Shown here: positions 35,459 through 45,112 of the stretch, piece after piece | Numbering within the stretch: position 1 is the stretch's first letter | Layout: each line of letters begins with the position of its first letter | Assembly: GCA_902775375.1 (NCBI GenBank) | Contig: CACYLU010000001.1 | Span: 186,001 to 250,000 of the forward strand | Source: an uncultured Bacteroidales bacterium | Lineage (GTDB): Bacteria > Bacteroidota > Bacteroidia > Bacteroidales > Bacteroidaceae | Reading direction: 5' to 3' | Length of the DNA stretch: 64,000 nt | Translations under genes and position numbers: made by a program | The notes under the pieces: generated by a model | The model's input: the letters and a program-made list of their open reading frames with translations, nothing else | What the model was told of the DNA's origin: nothing | Databases searched by the model: none

Positions 35459-36748
35459 ATGAAATCAATCATACATACACAGTTAAGAATCTGGATGGCT
35501 TGCCTCTTGCTGGCAGGCTGTGTCACTACCGCTATGGCCCAGGCCATCACTGAGCGGATGAATGAGAACATGATTACCGTAAGTGGTGTGGTGAAGGATC
35601 AGAAGTCACATCGCAAATTGGAATATGTGAATGTGTATGTGCCTGGCACGAACATTGGAACCGTTACCAACTCTGACGGAGCATTTACCTTGAAGTTTAA
35701 AGATCCAGGGTCAAAGGTATATATACAATTTTCTTACTTAGGCTATAGCTCCAATCAAGTGGAAGTAGACAGACTTGCCAGTACAAACAACGAATATTTC
35801 CTTTCGCAAAGTTCCTTTAAACTGAACGAAATCGTTGTTAGTCCTGTAAATGCACGCTTGTTGGTGGAGGAGGCAATGTGGAAAGTGAAACAGAACTATA
35901 GCCCTGTACCAACACTCAACTATTTATTCTATAGAGAGACGGTGCAAAAACGCAATAGATATATCACCATCTCAGAGGCAGTGACAGAGGCATTCAAGAC
36001 TAGCTATACGCAAGGCACAGGCAGAGACAGAGTGCGCATCACTAAAAGTCGTAGTGTGGCAAGCCCCGACTTGAAAGACACATTGAGTGTGAAATTGGAG
36101 GGCGGTCCCAACCTTGCCACTTATGTAGATGCTGTAAAGAACCCCGACATTCTGCTAGAGCCTGAATACCAGGAGATGTATGATTATGCTTTCAAGGACT
36201 ATGTAACGATAGACGATCGTGTACAATACGCCATCAGCTTTAAACCTAAACCTGTGATGCTAGATTTCCCGCTATATGTGGGTACTATCTATATTGATCG
36301 TGAGAACTTGGGCATCAGTAGGATTGAGTTTTCAATGGACATGAGTGACCCGCAGAAGGTGACGAGGCAGATGTTGAGAAAGAAGCCGGCTTCGATGCGT
36401 TTCCGTGCGCAGGATTTGAGTTATTTGGTGACTTATCGCTATCAAGGGGGACGCTATTACTTAAACTACATAAGGGCTGAATTTAAATTCCGTTGCGACT
36501 GGAAGAGGAGACTTTTTGCTACTAATTATACGGTAGTGTCGGAGATGGTGGTGACCAACCGCGTGGATCAGCCTTTGGAATGGGTATCGTATAAGGAATC
36601 GTTCCACAACAGCGATGTATTGTCAGATAAAGTAATGGATTTCTATGACAAGAATTTCTGGGAAGACTATAATATTATTGAACCAACTGAGTCGCTGGAA
36701 CAAGCTGTGGGCAAACTGAAGAAAGCAATTGACAGAAGCACTAAATAA
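35459..36748 (+). CDS. Exported protein with carboxypeptidase-like regulatory domain
   Basis: 429 residues. A signal peptide (to about residue 28, TTAMAQA) precedes a CarboxypepD_reg-like beta-sandwich at ~40-125: ITVSGVVKDQKSHRKLEYVNVYVPGTNIGTVTNSDGAFTLKF, then FSYLGY. The remaining ~300 residues resemble the DUF5686-type C-terminal regions seen in Bacteroidetes envelope proteins (NYLFYRETVQKRNRYITISEAV). This domain is also found at the N-terminus of SusC-like receptors, but no TonB barrel is present. Function unknown; envelope location likely. Confidence 0.75.
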   Translation: MKSIIHTQLRIWMACLLLAGCVTTAMAQAITERMNENMITVSGVVKDQKSHRKLEYVNVYVPGTNIGTVTNSDGAFTLKFKDPGSKVYIQFSYLGYSSNQVEVDRLASTNNEYFLSQSSFKLNEIVVSPVNARLLVEEAMWKVKQNYSPVPTLNYLFYRETVQKRNRYITISEAVTEAFKTSYTQGTGRDRVRITKSRSVASPDLKDTLSVKLEGGPNLATYVDAVKNPDILLEPEYQEMYDYAFKDYVTIDDRVQYAISFKPKPVMLDFPLYVGTIYIDRENLGISRIEFSMDMSDPQKVTRQMLRKKPASMRFRAQDLSYLVTYRYQGGRYYLNYIRAEFKFRCDWKRRLFATNYTVVSEMVVTNRVDQPLEWVSYKESFHNSDVLSDKVMDFYDKNFWEDYNIIEPTESLEQAVGKLKKAIDRSTK

Positions 36749-36770
36749 TTTCCTTATTATACAACAAATT

Positions 36771-38000
36771 CTAATTATAGCAAAGAACGGAAAGATTCTG
36801 CGGCGCTAAGATTTCTTGAGCTACTTCCTGTAGTAATTCGGCAGTAAGTAGCTCTATGTTTCTGAAAGCTTCTATACTGGTGACGAAGCGGTTGTAATGA
36901 AGGAAAGTCTTGGCCATGCCCAAAGCATTGTTTTCATTGTTATCGGAGCTGACACCAATCTGTCCGATGAGTTGCTTCTTGGCAGCTCGCATCTGACTGT
37001 CGCTGAGATATTGGTCACGCAGTAGCTTCAGTTCCTTAAACACCAGTTCGATGCAATGCTCCACGTCTTCGTGGTCGCAACCAAAATAGATGGAGAAGGT
37101 GCCGATGTCAGTATAAGGGGTATAATTGGATTCAATCTCATACACCAATCCACGATGCTCACGTAATGCAATGTTTAGACGGCTATTCATGCCTGGTCCG
37201 CCTAAAATGTTGTTGATAAGGTTGAGTGCTACTCTTTTGGTACTTCTGCCGTCATAAGCATGCCCACCTATCATGACATGTGCTTGATGGGAGTGTTTGT
37301 TGACATTTAATCGCTTTGCTGTGCAACTCATTGGCTGCTGACGTTGCATGACAACAGGGGTTGTTGAGATGTCAGAAGTGCGTTTCTCCAATTCCCTGAC
37401 TACTTGTTCGATGGAATAATTGCCCAATACAAAAAAAACCATGTTATCAGGTTTGTAGAAGCGTCGGAAGAAGTCATCTGCATGCAATTTACCATAACTG
37501 CGCAGACTGTCGGCTTTTCCTAAAATATTGCGCCCCAAAGGGTGACCTGGATAGATAAGATCTTCGAAGTCATCGAAAATAAGATCTGCAGGTGAATCTT
37601 CATACATCTTTATTTCATCGATAATGACCTCACATTCTTTTTCCATCTCATGCTCTGGAAATATAGAATGGAATACTAAATCTGTAAGCAATTCGGCTGC
37701 TCGGCTGAAGTCCTGTCTCATGAAAGAGCAATACACCACTGTCTCCTCCTTGTTGGTGAAAGCATTTAGGTCGCCGCCCACATGCTCCATACGGTTGAGA
37801 ATATGCCATGCCTTACGATGGGTTGTACCCTTGAACAGCATGTGTTCGATGAAATGTGCCATCCCTGGCGTATTAAGGTCCTCGTCGCGTGTTCCTGCAT
37901 TGATGGCATAACCACAATAGGCCACCTGAGAGGTGGTTTGCTGAAGAATGATCCGTAATCCGTTTCCCAGGCTATGGGTGAAGTAGCGCTCTGTTTCCAT
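36771..38000 (-). CDS. M16-family zinc peptidase
   Basis: 409 residues from the ATG at 38000. The inverted zinc motif HFIEHMLFKGT is in place, with the third ligand Glu in a downstream helix (ECEVIIDEIKMYEDSPADL) and the C-terminal GGPGMNSRLNIALREHRGLVYEIES substrate-groove motif. Cytoplasmic processing peptidases of this kind in bacteria degrade short peptides or remove signal peptides. No signal peptide is visible. A longer N-terminal frame exists but spans the -7 box TATTTTTGC at 38019-38027. Confidence 0.9.
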   Translation of the reverse strand: METERYFTHSLGNGLRIILQQTTSQVAYCGYAINAGTRDEDLNTPGMAHFIEHMLFKGTTHRKAWHILNRMEHVGGDLNAFTNKEETVVYCSFMRQDFSRAAELLTDLVFHSIFPEHEMEKECEVIIDEIKMYEDSPADLIFDDFEDLIYPGHPLGRNILGKADSLRSYGKLHADDFFRRFYKPDNMVFFVLGNYSIEQVVRELEKRTSDISTTPVVMQRQQPMSCTAKRLNVNKHSHQAHVMIGGHAYDGRSTKRVALNLINNILGGPGMNSRLNIALREHRGLVYEIESNYTPYTDIGTFSIYFGCDHEDVEHCIELVFKELKLLRDQYLSDSQMRAAKKQLIGQIGVSSDNNENNALGMAKTFLHYNRFVTSIEAFRNIELLTAELLQEVAQEILAPQNLSVLCYN

Positions 38001-38018
38001 GTAAAAAATCATTAGGCC

Positions 38019-38027
38019 GCAAAAATA
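38019..38027 (-). promoter_or_regulatory. -7 box of the M16 peptidase gene
   Basis: Reverse strand TATTTTTGC, 18 bases before the ATG at 38000. Confidence 0.5.
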
Positions 38028-38104
38028 GCATAAACTGAGCGTAAAAACAAAGAAATCTTTGTTTATAAGTTTGCTTTGCACTATCTTTACAAAAAAAATA
38101 GATT

Positions 38105-38734
38105 ATGGAGAAAGAAACATTGACTTCCTTTCAGAATTTGTTACGCAAAGAAGCCGAAGCCATTCTGAATATTCCTCTGACAGATAGTTTTGTCGAGGCT
38201 GTTAATTTGATTGTAGAGCAAGTGCATGTTCGCAAAGGAAAGTTGGTGACATCTGGCATGGGTAAAGCAGGGCAGATAGCTTTGAATATTGCTACTACTT
38301 TTTGTTCTACTGGTATACCTGCTGTCTTCTTGCATCCTAGCGAGGCTCAGCATGGCGATTTAGGTATATTACAAGAAAACGACTTGCTATTATTGATATC
38401 TAACTCAGGTAAGACACGTGAGATTGTAGAACTTACGGCTTTGTCGCATAATCTTAATCCAGAGGTGAAAACCATTGTCATTACTGGCAATCCTGATAGT
38501 CCACTAGCTAAAGAGGCCGACGTATGTTTGAGCACTGGTAATCCACAAGAAGTGTGCCCTTTAGGTATGACACCTACAACTAGTACAACTGTGATGACTG
38601 TAATAGGAGATATCTTAGTGGTGGAGACCATGAAACGTACGAAATATACCATAGATGACTATGCTAAGCGTCATCATGGAGGCTATTTAGGAAAGAAATC
38701 GCGAGAGATACAAAAAAAGATATGCGAAAAGTAA
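38105..38734 (+). CDS. SIS-domain sugar-phosphate isomerase, KpsF/GutQ-like without CBS domains
   Basis: 209 residues, one SIS domain only. TSGMGKAGQIALNIATTFCSTGIPAVFLHPSEAQHGDLGI is the classic KdsD/GutQ active region; ISNSGKTREIVEL is the phosphate loop; CPLGMTPTTSTTVM follows. It interconverts ribulose 5-phosphate and arabinose 5-phosphate, the entry to KDO synthesis. The C-terminal CBS pair of E. coli KdsD is missing, as in short single-domain isomerases. Overlaps the PfkB gene by 13 bases. Confidence 0.87.
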   Translation: MEKETLTSFQNLLRKEAEAILNIPLTDSFVEAVNLIVEQVHVRKGKLVTSGMGKAGQIALNIATTFCSTGIPAVFLHPSEAQHGDLGILQENDLLLLISNSGKTREIVELTALSHNLNPEVKTIVITGNPDSPLAKEADVCLSTGNPQEVCPLGMTPTTSTTVMTVIGDILVVETMKRTKYTIDDYAKRHHGGYLGKKSREIQKKICEK

Positions 38735-39633
38735 TAGGTATTGGCGAAACGATATTAGATATTATCTTCAAAAATAATCAGCCTTGGGCGGCAGTTCCAG
38801 GAGGATCAGTATTTAATAGCATCATATCCTTATCACGAATGGGGATAAAGGTGGATTTTGTGAGTGAGGTAGGTAAGGATCATGTAGGGGAAATGATACA
38901 ACACTATATGATAGATAATGATGTATCGCCTCAGTATTTGGATGTGTATGCCGAAATCAAGTCGCCTATTTCGTTGGCATTCCTCAATGATAATAATGAT
39001 GCACAATACAGCTTTTACAAGCAATATCCCGAGTGCCGACTAATGGTAGAGTTACCTGAAGTAGAGGAAAATGACGTGGTGCTGTTGGGCTCTTTCTATG
39101 CAGTGGATCCTTCTTTGCGTCATAAGGTGGTAGAATTGCTTCAGAAAGCTAAAGACAATAAAGCAATAGTGATGTATGACTTAAACTATCGTTTTCCACA
39201 CAAGAATGATGTCATGAAAGTGGCGCCACATATCTTGGAAAACCTAGAGTATGCAGATATAGTACGCGGTTCAGAAGAAGATTTCATGTGTCTGTATGAG
39301 CTGAACGATGTTGAAAAAATCTATAAGGATAAGATAAGTTTTTATTGCAAGAATTTCGTTTATACAGCTGGGGCAAAGGATGTGCGACTACTTACTGGTA
39401 ATTTTAGCAAAGCTTATGCAGTTCCGCTATTAGATCCTGTAAGTACAGTTGGTGCTGGTGATAATTTCAATGCAGGAATAGTATATGGCCTGATGAAACT
39501 GGACATTAAGCACGATGATCTGCCTTCCTTGTCAGAGGATCAATGGAATCAGTTGATAGAATATGGCATGAAATTTTCGGCAGAGGTGTGTTTGTCTACA
39601 GATAATTCCGTACCCAAAAATTTTCAAATTTAG
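38722..39633 (+). CDS. PfkB-family carbohydrate kinase
   Basis: 303 residues. The N-terminal VIGIGETILDIIF and VPGGSVFNSIISLSRMG and the C-terminal STVGAGDNFNAGIVYGLM (catalytic Asp) are the two PfkB signatures. It transfers a phosphate from ATP to a sugar or nucleoside; fructokinase or ribokinase activity is likely, the exact sugar not visible. Translationally linked to the SIS isomerase upstream by overlap and to mtnN three bases downstream. Confidence 0.88.
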   Translation: MRKVIGIGETILDIIFKNNQPWAAVPGGSVFNSIISLSRMGIKVDFVSEVGKDHVGEMIQHYMIDNDVSPQYLDVYAEIKSPISLAFLNDNNDAQYSFYKQYPECRLMVELPEVEENDVVLLGSFYAVDPSLRHKVVELLQKAKDNKAIVMYDLNYRFPHKNDVMKVAPHILENLEYADIVRGSEEDFMCLYELNDVEKIYKDKISFYCKNFVYTAGAKDVRLLTGNFSKAYAVPLLDPVSTVGAGDNFNAGIVYGLMKLDIKHDDLPSLSEDQWNQLIEYGMKFSAEVCLSTDNSVPKNFQI

Positions 39634-39636
39634 TTT

Positions 39637-40287
39637 ATGAAAGTAGGTATTATTGTTGCAATGGATAAGGAACTGCGCCAACTGAAACAGCTATTTGAAG
39701 GGATGGATGTGATGGTGCAGAAGTGTGGCATAGGTAAAGTGAATGCAGCTTTGGGTGCACAACGCATGATAAGTGAATTTCATCCTGATGTGATTATCTC
39801 CAGTGGTTGTGCAGGTGGCAATGGAGATGACATCAATGTGCAGGATGTAATAGTGAGTTCAGAACTGTCTTATCACGATGTTTATTGTGGAACTGCCATT
39901 GACAATAGTACTAAGTACGGGCAGGTGCAAGGCATGCCATCGTCTTTTGAGCCTTCGCCCTGGTTGCTGCAAAAAGCATTGAGTTTGAATTGTGGGGTGA
40001 AGGTGCATGCAGGACTGATTGTCACGGGCGACTGGTTTGTGGATTCTCGTGAAAAAATGTGCGAGATTATCGGCCACTTCCCCAAAGCTAAGGCAGTGGA
40101 TATGGAGAGTTGTGCTATCGCACAAACCTGTTATATCAACAAGATCCCATTCATCTCTTTTCGCGTTATCAGCGACATACCATTAAGAGATACCAATGCC
40201 AGTCAGTATCACGACTTTTGGAACACAATGGCTGAACATTCGTTTGCTGTGACCAAATCGTTTGTTGAAAGTATAATGGCAAGATAA
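39637..40287 (+). CDS. mtnN: 5'-methylthioadenosine/S-adenosylhomocysteine nucleosidase
   Basis: 216 residues. MKVGIIVAMDKELRQL at the start with the catalytic Glu, SSGCAGG, and the nucleoside-binding FVDSREKM...AVDMESCAIAQTC...VISDIPLRD are typical. It cleaves the base from SAH and MTA. The product S-ribosylhomocysteine is the substrate of LuxS, whose gene lies convergently 17 bases downstream. Third gene of the SIS-PfkB-mtnN group. Confidence 0.92.
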   Translation: MKVGIIVAMDKELRQLKQLFEGMDVMVQKCGIGKVNAALGAQRMISEFHPDVIISSGCAGGNGDDINVQDVIVSSELSYHDVYCGTAIDNSTKYGQVQGMPSSFEPSPWLLQKALSLNCGVKVHAGLIVTGDWFVDSREKMCEIIGHFPKAKAVDMESCAIAQTCYINKIPFISFRVISDIPLRDTNASQYHDFWNTMAEHSFAVTKSFVESIMAR

Positions 40288-40304
40288 GCAGACTGTATCT
40301 TGTT

Positions 40305-40799
40305 TCAGGCATCAGCAAATTGTTTGCCATCATTCAAAATGACTTGCAACTTAGCATATTCGCTATGGAAATCGTCTTTTAAGCGATGCAAGTATCGCTT
40401 GCTTTCCCATTTGCACATAGGCAGGTCGTGCAGCAGATAATTACCGCATGTTTCAGGAGTGGTGGCAGGTACTTCGTCTTGGGTGAGTATCCATTCTAGG
40501 CACTTGATGGTAAGTTGACGCATATCTTCTACGGTATATTGACCTGTCATCACGATATACATACCTGTAAGACAACCCATAGGACCCACATATACTACAT
40601 CATCCTTGGCTGAAGAGTTGCGGAACCATGTAGCCATAAGGTGCTCAATGCTATGCATGGCAGAAGGCGTAACTGCTGGTTCTTTATTGGGCTCCGTGAT
40701 GCGGAGATCGAATGTTGTGAAACCCTTGTCCTGTCTCGAAACATAAATACCGGGCTTTAGTCTGGTATGGTCGATGGTAAAGCTCTGAATTACTTCCAT
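40305..40799 (-). CDS. luxS: S-ribosylhomocysteine lyase
   Basis: 164 residues. The iron-binding set is intact: HSIEHLMATWFRN (HxxEH) and, later, GPMGCLTGMYIV with the catalytic Cys84-type position; the third His is in CGNYLLHDLP. It splits S-ribosylhomocysteine into homocysteine and DPD, the precursor of AI-2. It lies 44 bases after sufS on the same strand with no evident promoter of its own, so the Suf transcript may read into it, and it is convergent with mtnN. Confidence 0.95.
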   Translation of the reverse strand: MEVIQSFTIDHTRLKPGIYVSRQDKGFTTFDLRITEPNKEPAVTPSAMHSIEHLMATWFRNSSAKDDVVYVGPMGCLTGMYIVMTGQYTVEDMRQLTIKCLEWILTQDEVPATTPETCGNYLLHDLPMCKWESKRYLHRLKDDFHSEYAKLQVILNDGKQFADA

Positions 40800-40843
40800 G
40801 ATGAATATTTAAGTGAATAATCTTCTTTAAACAATGCTGAATG

Positions 40844-42061
40844 TTAGAACATAGATGCCACTCTGCGAATACCCGCAACGAGTTTATCTACTTCCTCATG
40901 TGTATTGTATATGCCAAAGGAAGCACGCAAGGTACCTTCAATACCCAAACGGTGCATTAATGGCTCTGCACAGTGGTGACCAGTACGAACGGCTAGGCCC
41001 AAGCGGTCAAGTAAGGTGCCCATGTCAAGATGATGGATGTTGCCCACCAAGAAGGAGATAACACTACCTCTGTGTTCCTTTGGCCCAAAAACCCTGATTC
41101 CTTCAATCTGTGACATTTGCTCCAATGCATATTGTGTGAGATCTGCCTCATAGGCAGCTATCTCCTTCATACCGATGGAACTCACATAGTCGATTGCAGT
41201 AGCTAAGCCAGTGACACCAACATAGTTAGGAGTTCCTGCCTCAAACTTATAAGGCAAATGGTTGAAGGTGGTATGATCAAAACTAACGGTGCCAATCATC
41301 TCTCCACCTCCTTGATAGGGTGGAAGACGGTCTAACCACTCACGCTTGCCATAAAGGACACCGATGCCAGTTGGGCCATAAACCTTGTGACCCGAGAAGC
41401 AGTAGAAGTCGGCATCAAGTGCTTGAACATCTACAGGCATGTGGGGAACGCTTTGTGCGCCATCAACAAGTGCAGGCACACCATGTTCGTGAGCGATACG
41501 GATGATATCGGCAACAGGGTTGATAGTTCCCAGCACATTGCTCACATGTGCCACACTCACCAACTTGGTTTTTGCAGTAAATAGTTGTTTGAATGCATCC
41601 ATTAGCAGTACGCCATCGTCTGTCATTGGTATCACCTTGACCACAATCCCTTTACGCTCTGCTTGCAGTTGCCAGGGAACGATGTTGCTATGATGCTCCA
41701 TCGTACTTATAATCACTTCGTCACCTGCCTGCATCTCTTGTTGGCAGAAAGAGGATGCCACTAAATTGATGGCCTCGGTAGTACCACGTGTGAACACTAT
41801 CTCCTGTGTACTTTCGGCATTGATGAATCGGCGCACAGTCTCACGGCTCAGTTCCAACATATCTGTTGCTACTACAGAAAGATGATGTACCCCACGGTGC
41901 ACATTGGCATTGGCAGTATAGTATTGTTGCACCATCGCTTCCACCACTTGGCGTGGTTTCTGCGTAGTGGCACCATTGTCAAGATATACAAGCGGATGCC
42001 CATATATCTGTGACTGCAGTATGGGGAAATCTTGCCTTATTGTTCGAACATCAAAACTCAT
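40844..42061 (-). CDS. sufS: Cysteine desulfurase SufS
   Basis: 405 residues, group II desulfurase. PLP lysine in FSGHKVYGPTGIGVLYG; catalytic Cys in RTGHHCAEPLM near the C-terminus; HHSNIVPWQ and DGAQSVPHM for PLP binding. It moves sulfur from cysteine to the SufBCD scaffold. The start overlaps the sufD stop by four bases. Last suf gene of the operon. Confidence 0.96.
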   Translation of the reverse strand: MSFDVRTIRQDFPILQSQIYGHPLVYLDNGATTQKPRQVVEAMVQQYYTANANVHRGVHHLSVVATDMLELSRETVRRFINAESTQEIVFTRGTTEAINLVASSFCQQEMQAGDEVIISTMEHHSNIVPWQLQAERKGIVVKVIPMTDDGVLLMDAFKQLFTAKTKLVSVAHVSNVLGTINPVADIIRIAHEHGVPALVDGAQSVPHMPVDVQALDADFYCFSGHKVYGPTGIGVLYGKREWLDRLPPYQGGGEMIGTVSFDHTTFNHLPYKFEAGTPNYVGVTGLATAIDYVSSIGMKEIAAYEADLTQYALEQMSQIEGIRVFGPKEHRGSVISFLVGNIHHLDMGTLLDRLGLAVRTGHHCAEPLMHRLGIEGTLRASFGIYNTHEEVDKLVAGIRRVASMF

Positions 42062-42864
42062 AGACTCTTATCCCTAAATTTCTTTTCCACCATCTCCTGC
42101 AACCGTTCGCGCAGCGCAGGGATGCATACTTGTTCTACTACCTCACTCATGAAGGCTGCCATCAGTAAAAGGCGTGCCTCATGCTTTGAGATGCCTCGTT
42201 GCTGCATATAGAACAGGGCACTCTCGTCCAATTGTCCTGTACTGCTACCATGGCTACAACGCACATCATCGTTATAAATCTCCAGTTGAGGCTGTGAAAA
42301 CATACGAGACTCACTCGTAATGCAAAGGTTGCGGTTGGTTTGTTCCGACATCGTATGATGTGCTCCCGGCAACACTTTTACCAAGCCTGCGTATGTGCCT
42401 GTGGCTTGCTCGTCCAGTATATATTTATACAATTGGTGACTGGTAGTATGTGGCACCATGTGCTGAACGAGGGTGTGGTTCTCTATCTTTTGCGACCCAC
42501 TGGCAATAACCAAACCATTCAGTGTCAGTTCTGCACCCTCGCCACATAGCTCCACATGCGTGTTGTTTTGTGTGTTGCCAGCTGACAGACTGATGCTGTT
42601 TACAAATACTTGACTGTCGGCATCCTGACTGATATGCAGTTCGTGACAGCGAGTGGAATAGGTCTCGTTCATGTCTAAATCGCAAAAGTCAAGGCTTGCT
42701 CCCTCAGCCACATGTATTTCAGTGATGAGTTGATGGCAGCTATCCTCCAATAACAACTGAAGCTGCGCACCTCTTTCCACGTTGATGTGCAGTTCATGGT
42801 CGGCTGATAGTTGCAGCACTTTTTCTGCTACGGTTCCTTTTGCGACAGATATTTCCATAGTCAT
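42058..42864 (-). CDS. sufD: Fe-S assembly protein SufD, short form
   Basis: 268 residues, against about 420-450 in typical SufD. The right-handed beta-helix core and the C-terminal part (LDEQATGTYAGLVKVLPGAHHTMSEQTNRNLCIT, EIYNDDVRCSHGSSTGQLDESALFYMQQRGI) are intact, so the family is sure, but the N-terminal helical domain (about 150-170 residues) is absent. A second ATG at 42858 has AAAGGA at a better distance. sufC ends 9 bases upstream, so there is no room for the missing part. Confidence 0.88.
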   Translation of the reverse strand: MTMEISVAKGTVAEKVLQLSADHELHINVERGAQLQLLLEDSCHQLITEIHVAEGASLDFCDLDMNETYSTRCHELHISQDADSQVFVNSISLSAGNTQNNTHVELCGEGAELTLNGLVIASGSQKIENHTLVQHMVPHTTSHQLYKYILDEQATGTYAGLVKVLPGAHHTMSEQTNRNLCITSESRMFSQPQLEIYNDDVRCSHGSSTGQLDESALFYMQQRGISKHEARLLLMAAFMSEVVEQVCIPALRERLQEMVEKKFRDKSL

Positions 42865-42873
42865 CCTTTGTAT

Positions 42874-43623
42874 TCAGCTTTCAAGTTCTTTGATCCAGTC
42901 ATATCCACGCTCCTCCAGCTCGAGTGCTAATTCGGGACCTGCCGTCTTGACAATGCGTCCCTTGTAAAGCACATGAACGATATCTGGCTTGATATAGTCG
43001 AGCAATCGCTGGTAGTGGGTAATGACGATGCAACTGGTTTCTGGGGTCATGAGTTTATTCACACCCTCAGCTACGATACGCAGGGCATCAATATCCAAAC
43101 CAGAATCAGTCTCGTCAAGAATGCTTAACTTAGGTTCCAGCATTGCCATCTGGAATATCTCATTGCGTTTCTTTTCGCCACCCGAGAATCCTTCGTTCAC
43201 TGAGCGACTGGCCAGCTTGTTGTCAAGTTCCACAATGGCGCGTTTCTCACGCATCAATTTCAGAAACTCGCTGGCACTCAAAGGTGGCTGTTGAAGATAC
43301 TTACGCTTCTCATTGATGGCAGTACGCATGAAATTGGTCATGCTAACGCCTGGAATCTCTACTGGATATTGGAAACTCAGGAACAACCCCTCATGGCTAC
43401 GGTCTTCTGGCGACAGCTCCAGCAGGTTCTTGCCGTTGAATGTAACGCTTCCTTGTGTCACCTCATATTGTGGATTACCTACCAAAACCGATGACAGCGT
43501 ACTCTTTCCAGAGCCGTTGGGTCCCATGATAGCATGCACCTCACCTGCTTTCACCTCAAGGTTGATGCCTCTTAATATTTCTTTGCCAGCCACACTGGCA
43601 TGTAAGTTTTTTATCTCTAACAT
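42874..43623 (-). CDS. sufC: Fe-S assembly ATPase SufC
   Basis: 249 residues from the ATG at 43623 (the frame opens six bases earlier at a TTG). Walker A GPNGSGKST, Q-loop SFQYPVEIPGVS typical of SufC, signature EGFSGGEKKRNEIFQM, Walker B LSILDETDSGLDIDAL and VITHY are all present. It powers the SufBCD scaffold. Sixteen bases after sufB. Confidence 0.96.
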   Translation of the reverse strand: MLEIKNLHASVAGKEILRGINLEVKAGEVHAIMGPNGSGKSTLSSVLVGNPQYEVTQGSVTFNGKNLLELSPEDRSHEGLFLSFQYPVEIPGVSMTNFMRTAINEKRKYLQQPPLSASEFLKLMREKRAIVELDNKLASRSVNEGFSGGEKKRNEIFQMAMLEPKLSILDETDSGLDIDALRIVAEGVNKLMTPETSCIVITHYQRLLDYIKPDIVHVLYKGRIVKTAGPELALELEERGYDWIKELES

Positions 43624-43639
43624 TCTCAAATCTCTATTA

Positions 43640-45112
43640 TTATCCCACGCTACCCTCTAACGAAACGCTTAGTAATTTCTGTGCTTCAACGGCAAACTCC
43701 ATTGGCAATTTGTTAATTACCTCCTTTGCATAGCCGTTGACAATTAAGCCCACCGCATCCTCAGTAGATATTCCTCGCTGGTTGCAGTAGAAAATCTGTT
43801 CCTCATTGATCTTGCTGGTGGTAGCTTCATGTTCCACTACTGCCGTATCATTATGGATGTCCATATAAGGGAATGTATGTGCTCCACATTGGTCACCTAA
43901 AAGCAGAGAATCGCACTGGCTGTAGTTGCGGGCGTTGTCGGCTTTAGCTGCCACACGTACCAAACCGCGGTAAGAGTTTTCACTCTTGCCGGCAGAGATG
44001 CCCTTGCTCACGATAGTGCTGCGAGTGTTCCTCCCTAAATGAATCATCTTCGTACCCGTGTCTGCCTGCTGGTAATTGTTGGTCACAGCCACGCTATAGA
44101 ACTCAGCTGTTGAATTATCACCCTGCAAGATACACGATGGATATTTCCAAGTGATGGCAGAGCCTGTCTCTACCTGTGTCCAAGACAACTTACTGTCATT
44201 GCCACGCAAATGACCACGTTTGGTTACGAAGTTATATACGCCACCTTTGCCTTCAGCATCGCCAGGGTACCAGTTCTGCACTGTTGAGTATTTAACTTCT
44301 GCTCGTTCGTGTACCACAATCTCCACAATAGCAGCATGCAGCTGATTTTCATCTCGCATAGGGGCTGTACATCCTTCCAGATAAGAGACATAAGCATCAT
44401 CGTCGGCCACAATCAGCGTACGCTCAAACTGTCCAGTGTTCCTTGCATTGATGCGGAAATAGGTAGATAGTTCCATCGGGCATCTCACTCCCTTAGGAAT
44501 ATATACAAAAGAACCGTCACTGAACACAGCGGAATTCAAAGCAGCAAAGAAATTGTCAGTATAAGGTACTACAGAGCCCAAATATTGACGTACCAAGTCT
44601 GGATGCTCTTTAACAGCCTCACTGATAGAACAGAAAATAATACCCTTCTCTTTCAGCTGTTCCTTGAAGGTGGTCTTGACAGACACAGAGTCCATTACGG
44701 CATCTACTGCTAAACCAGCCAGTGCCATGCGCTCTTCCAAAGGAATACCCAGCTTGTCGAAGGTCTTCATCAGTTCGGGGTCTATTTCCTTCTTTCCTTC
44801 ATCCTTACTTTTCTTGGTAGGGTCGGCATAGTAAGAAATAGCCTGATAATCAATTTCTGGAATACGCAGGTGTGCCCATGTAGGCATGGTCATCTTTGTC
44901 CAATGCCGATAGGCTTTCAGACGGAAGTCGAGCAGCCACTCGGGCTCCCCTTTCTTCTCAGAAATAAGGCGCACCACATCCTCGTTGAGGCCACGGTCGA
45001 TGACTTCAGTATGCACGTCGGTGGTGAAGCCATATTTGTACTTCTCCTCCGTTACTTTACGCACGTAGTCGTTATCCTTATACTTCTTGTCCTTCTGTTC
45101 CATGTTCATCAT
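43640..45112 (-). CDS. sufB: Fe-S cluster scaffold SufB
   Basis: 490 residues; three closely spaced ATGs at 45112, 45109 and 45103 could serve. [29 protein letters not shown] at the start, the helical N-terminal part, the beta-helix ([19 protein letters not shown]), and C-terminal [20 protein letters not shown] with [22 protein letters not shown] are all standard. Together with SufC and SufD it builds Fe-S clusters. Its first codons overlap the end of cvpA by about 35 bases. Confidence 0.96.
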   Translation of the reverse strand: MMNMEQKDKKYKDNDYVRKVTEEKYKYGFTTDVHTEVIDRGLNEDVVRLISEKKGEPEWLLDFRLKAYRHWTKMTMPTWAHLRIPEIDYQAISYYADPTKKSKDEGKKEIDPELMKTFDKLGIPLEERMALAGLAVDAVMDSVSVKTTFKEQLKEKGIIFCSISEAVKEHPDLVRQYLGSVVPYTDNFFAALNSAVFSDGSFVYIPKGVRCPMELSTYFRINARNTGQFERTLIVADDDAYVSYLEGCTAPMRDENQLHAAIVEIVVHERAEVKYSTVQNWYPGDAEGKGGVYNFVTKRGHLRGNDSKLSWTQVETGSAITWKYPSCILQGDNSTAEFYSVAVTNNYQQADTGTKMIHLGRNTRSTIVSKGISAGKSENSYRGLVRVAAKADNARNYSQCDSLLLGDQCGAHTFPYMDIHNDTAVVEHEATTSKINEEQIFYCNQRGISTEDAVGLIVNGYAKEVINKLPMEFAVEAQKLLSVSLEGSVG

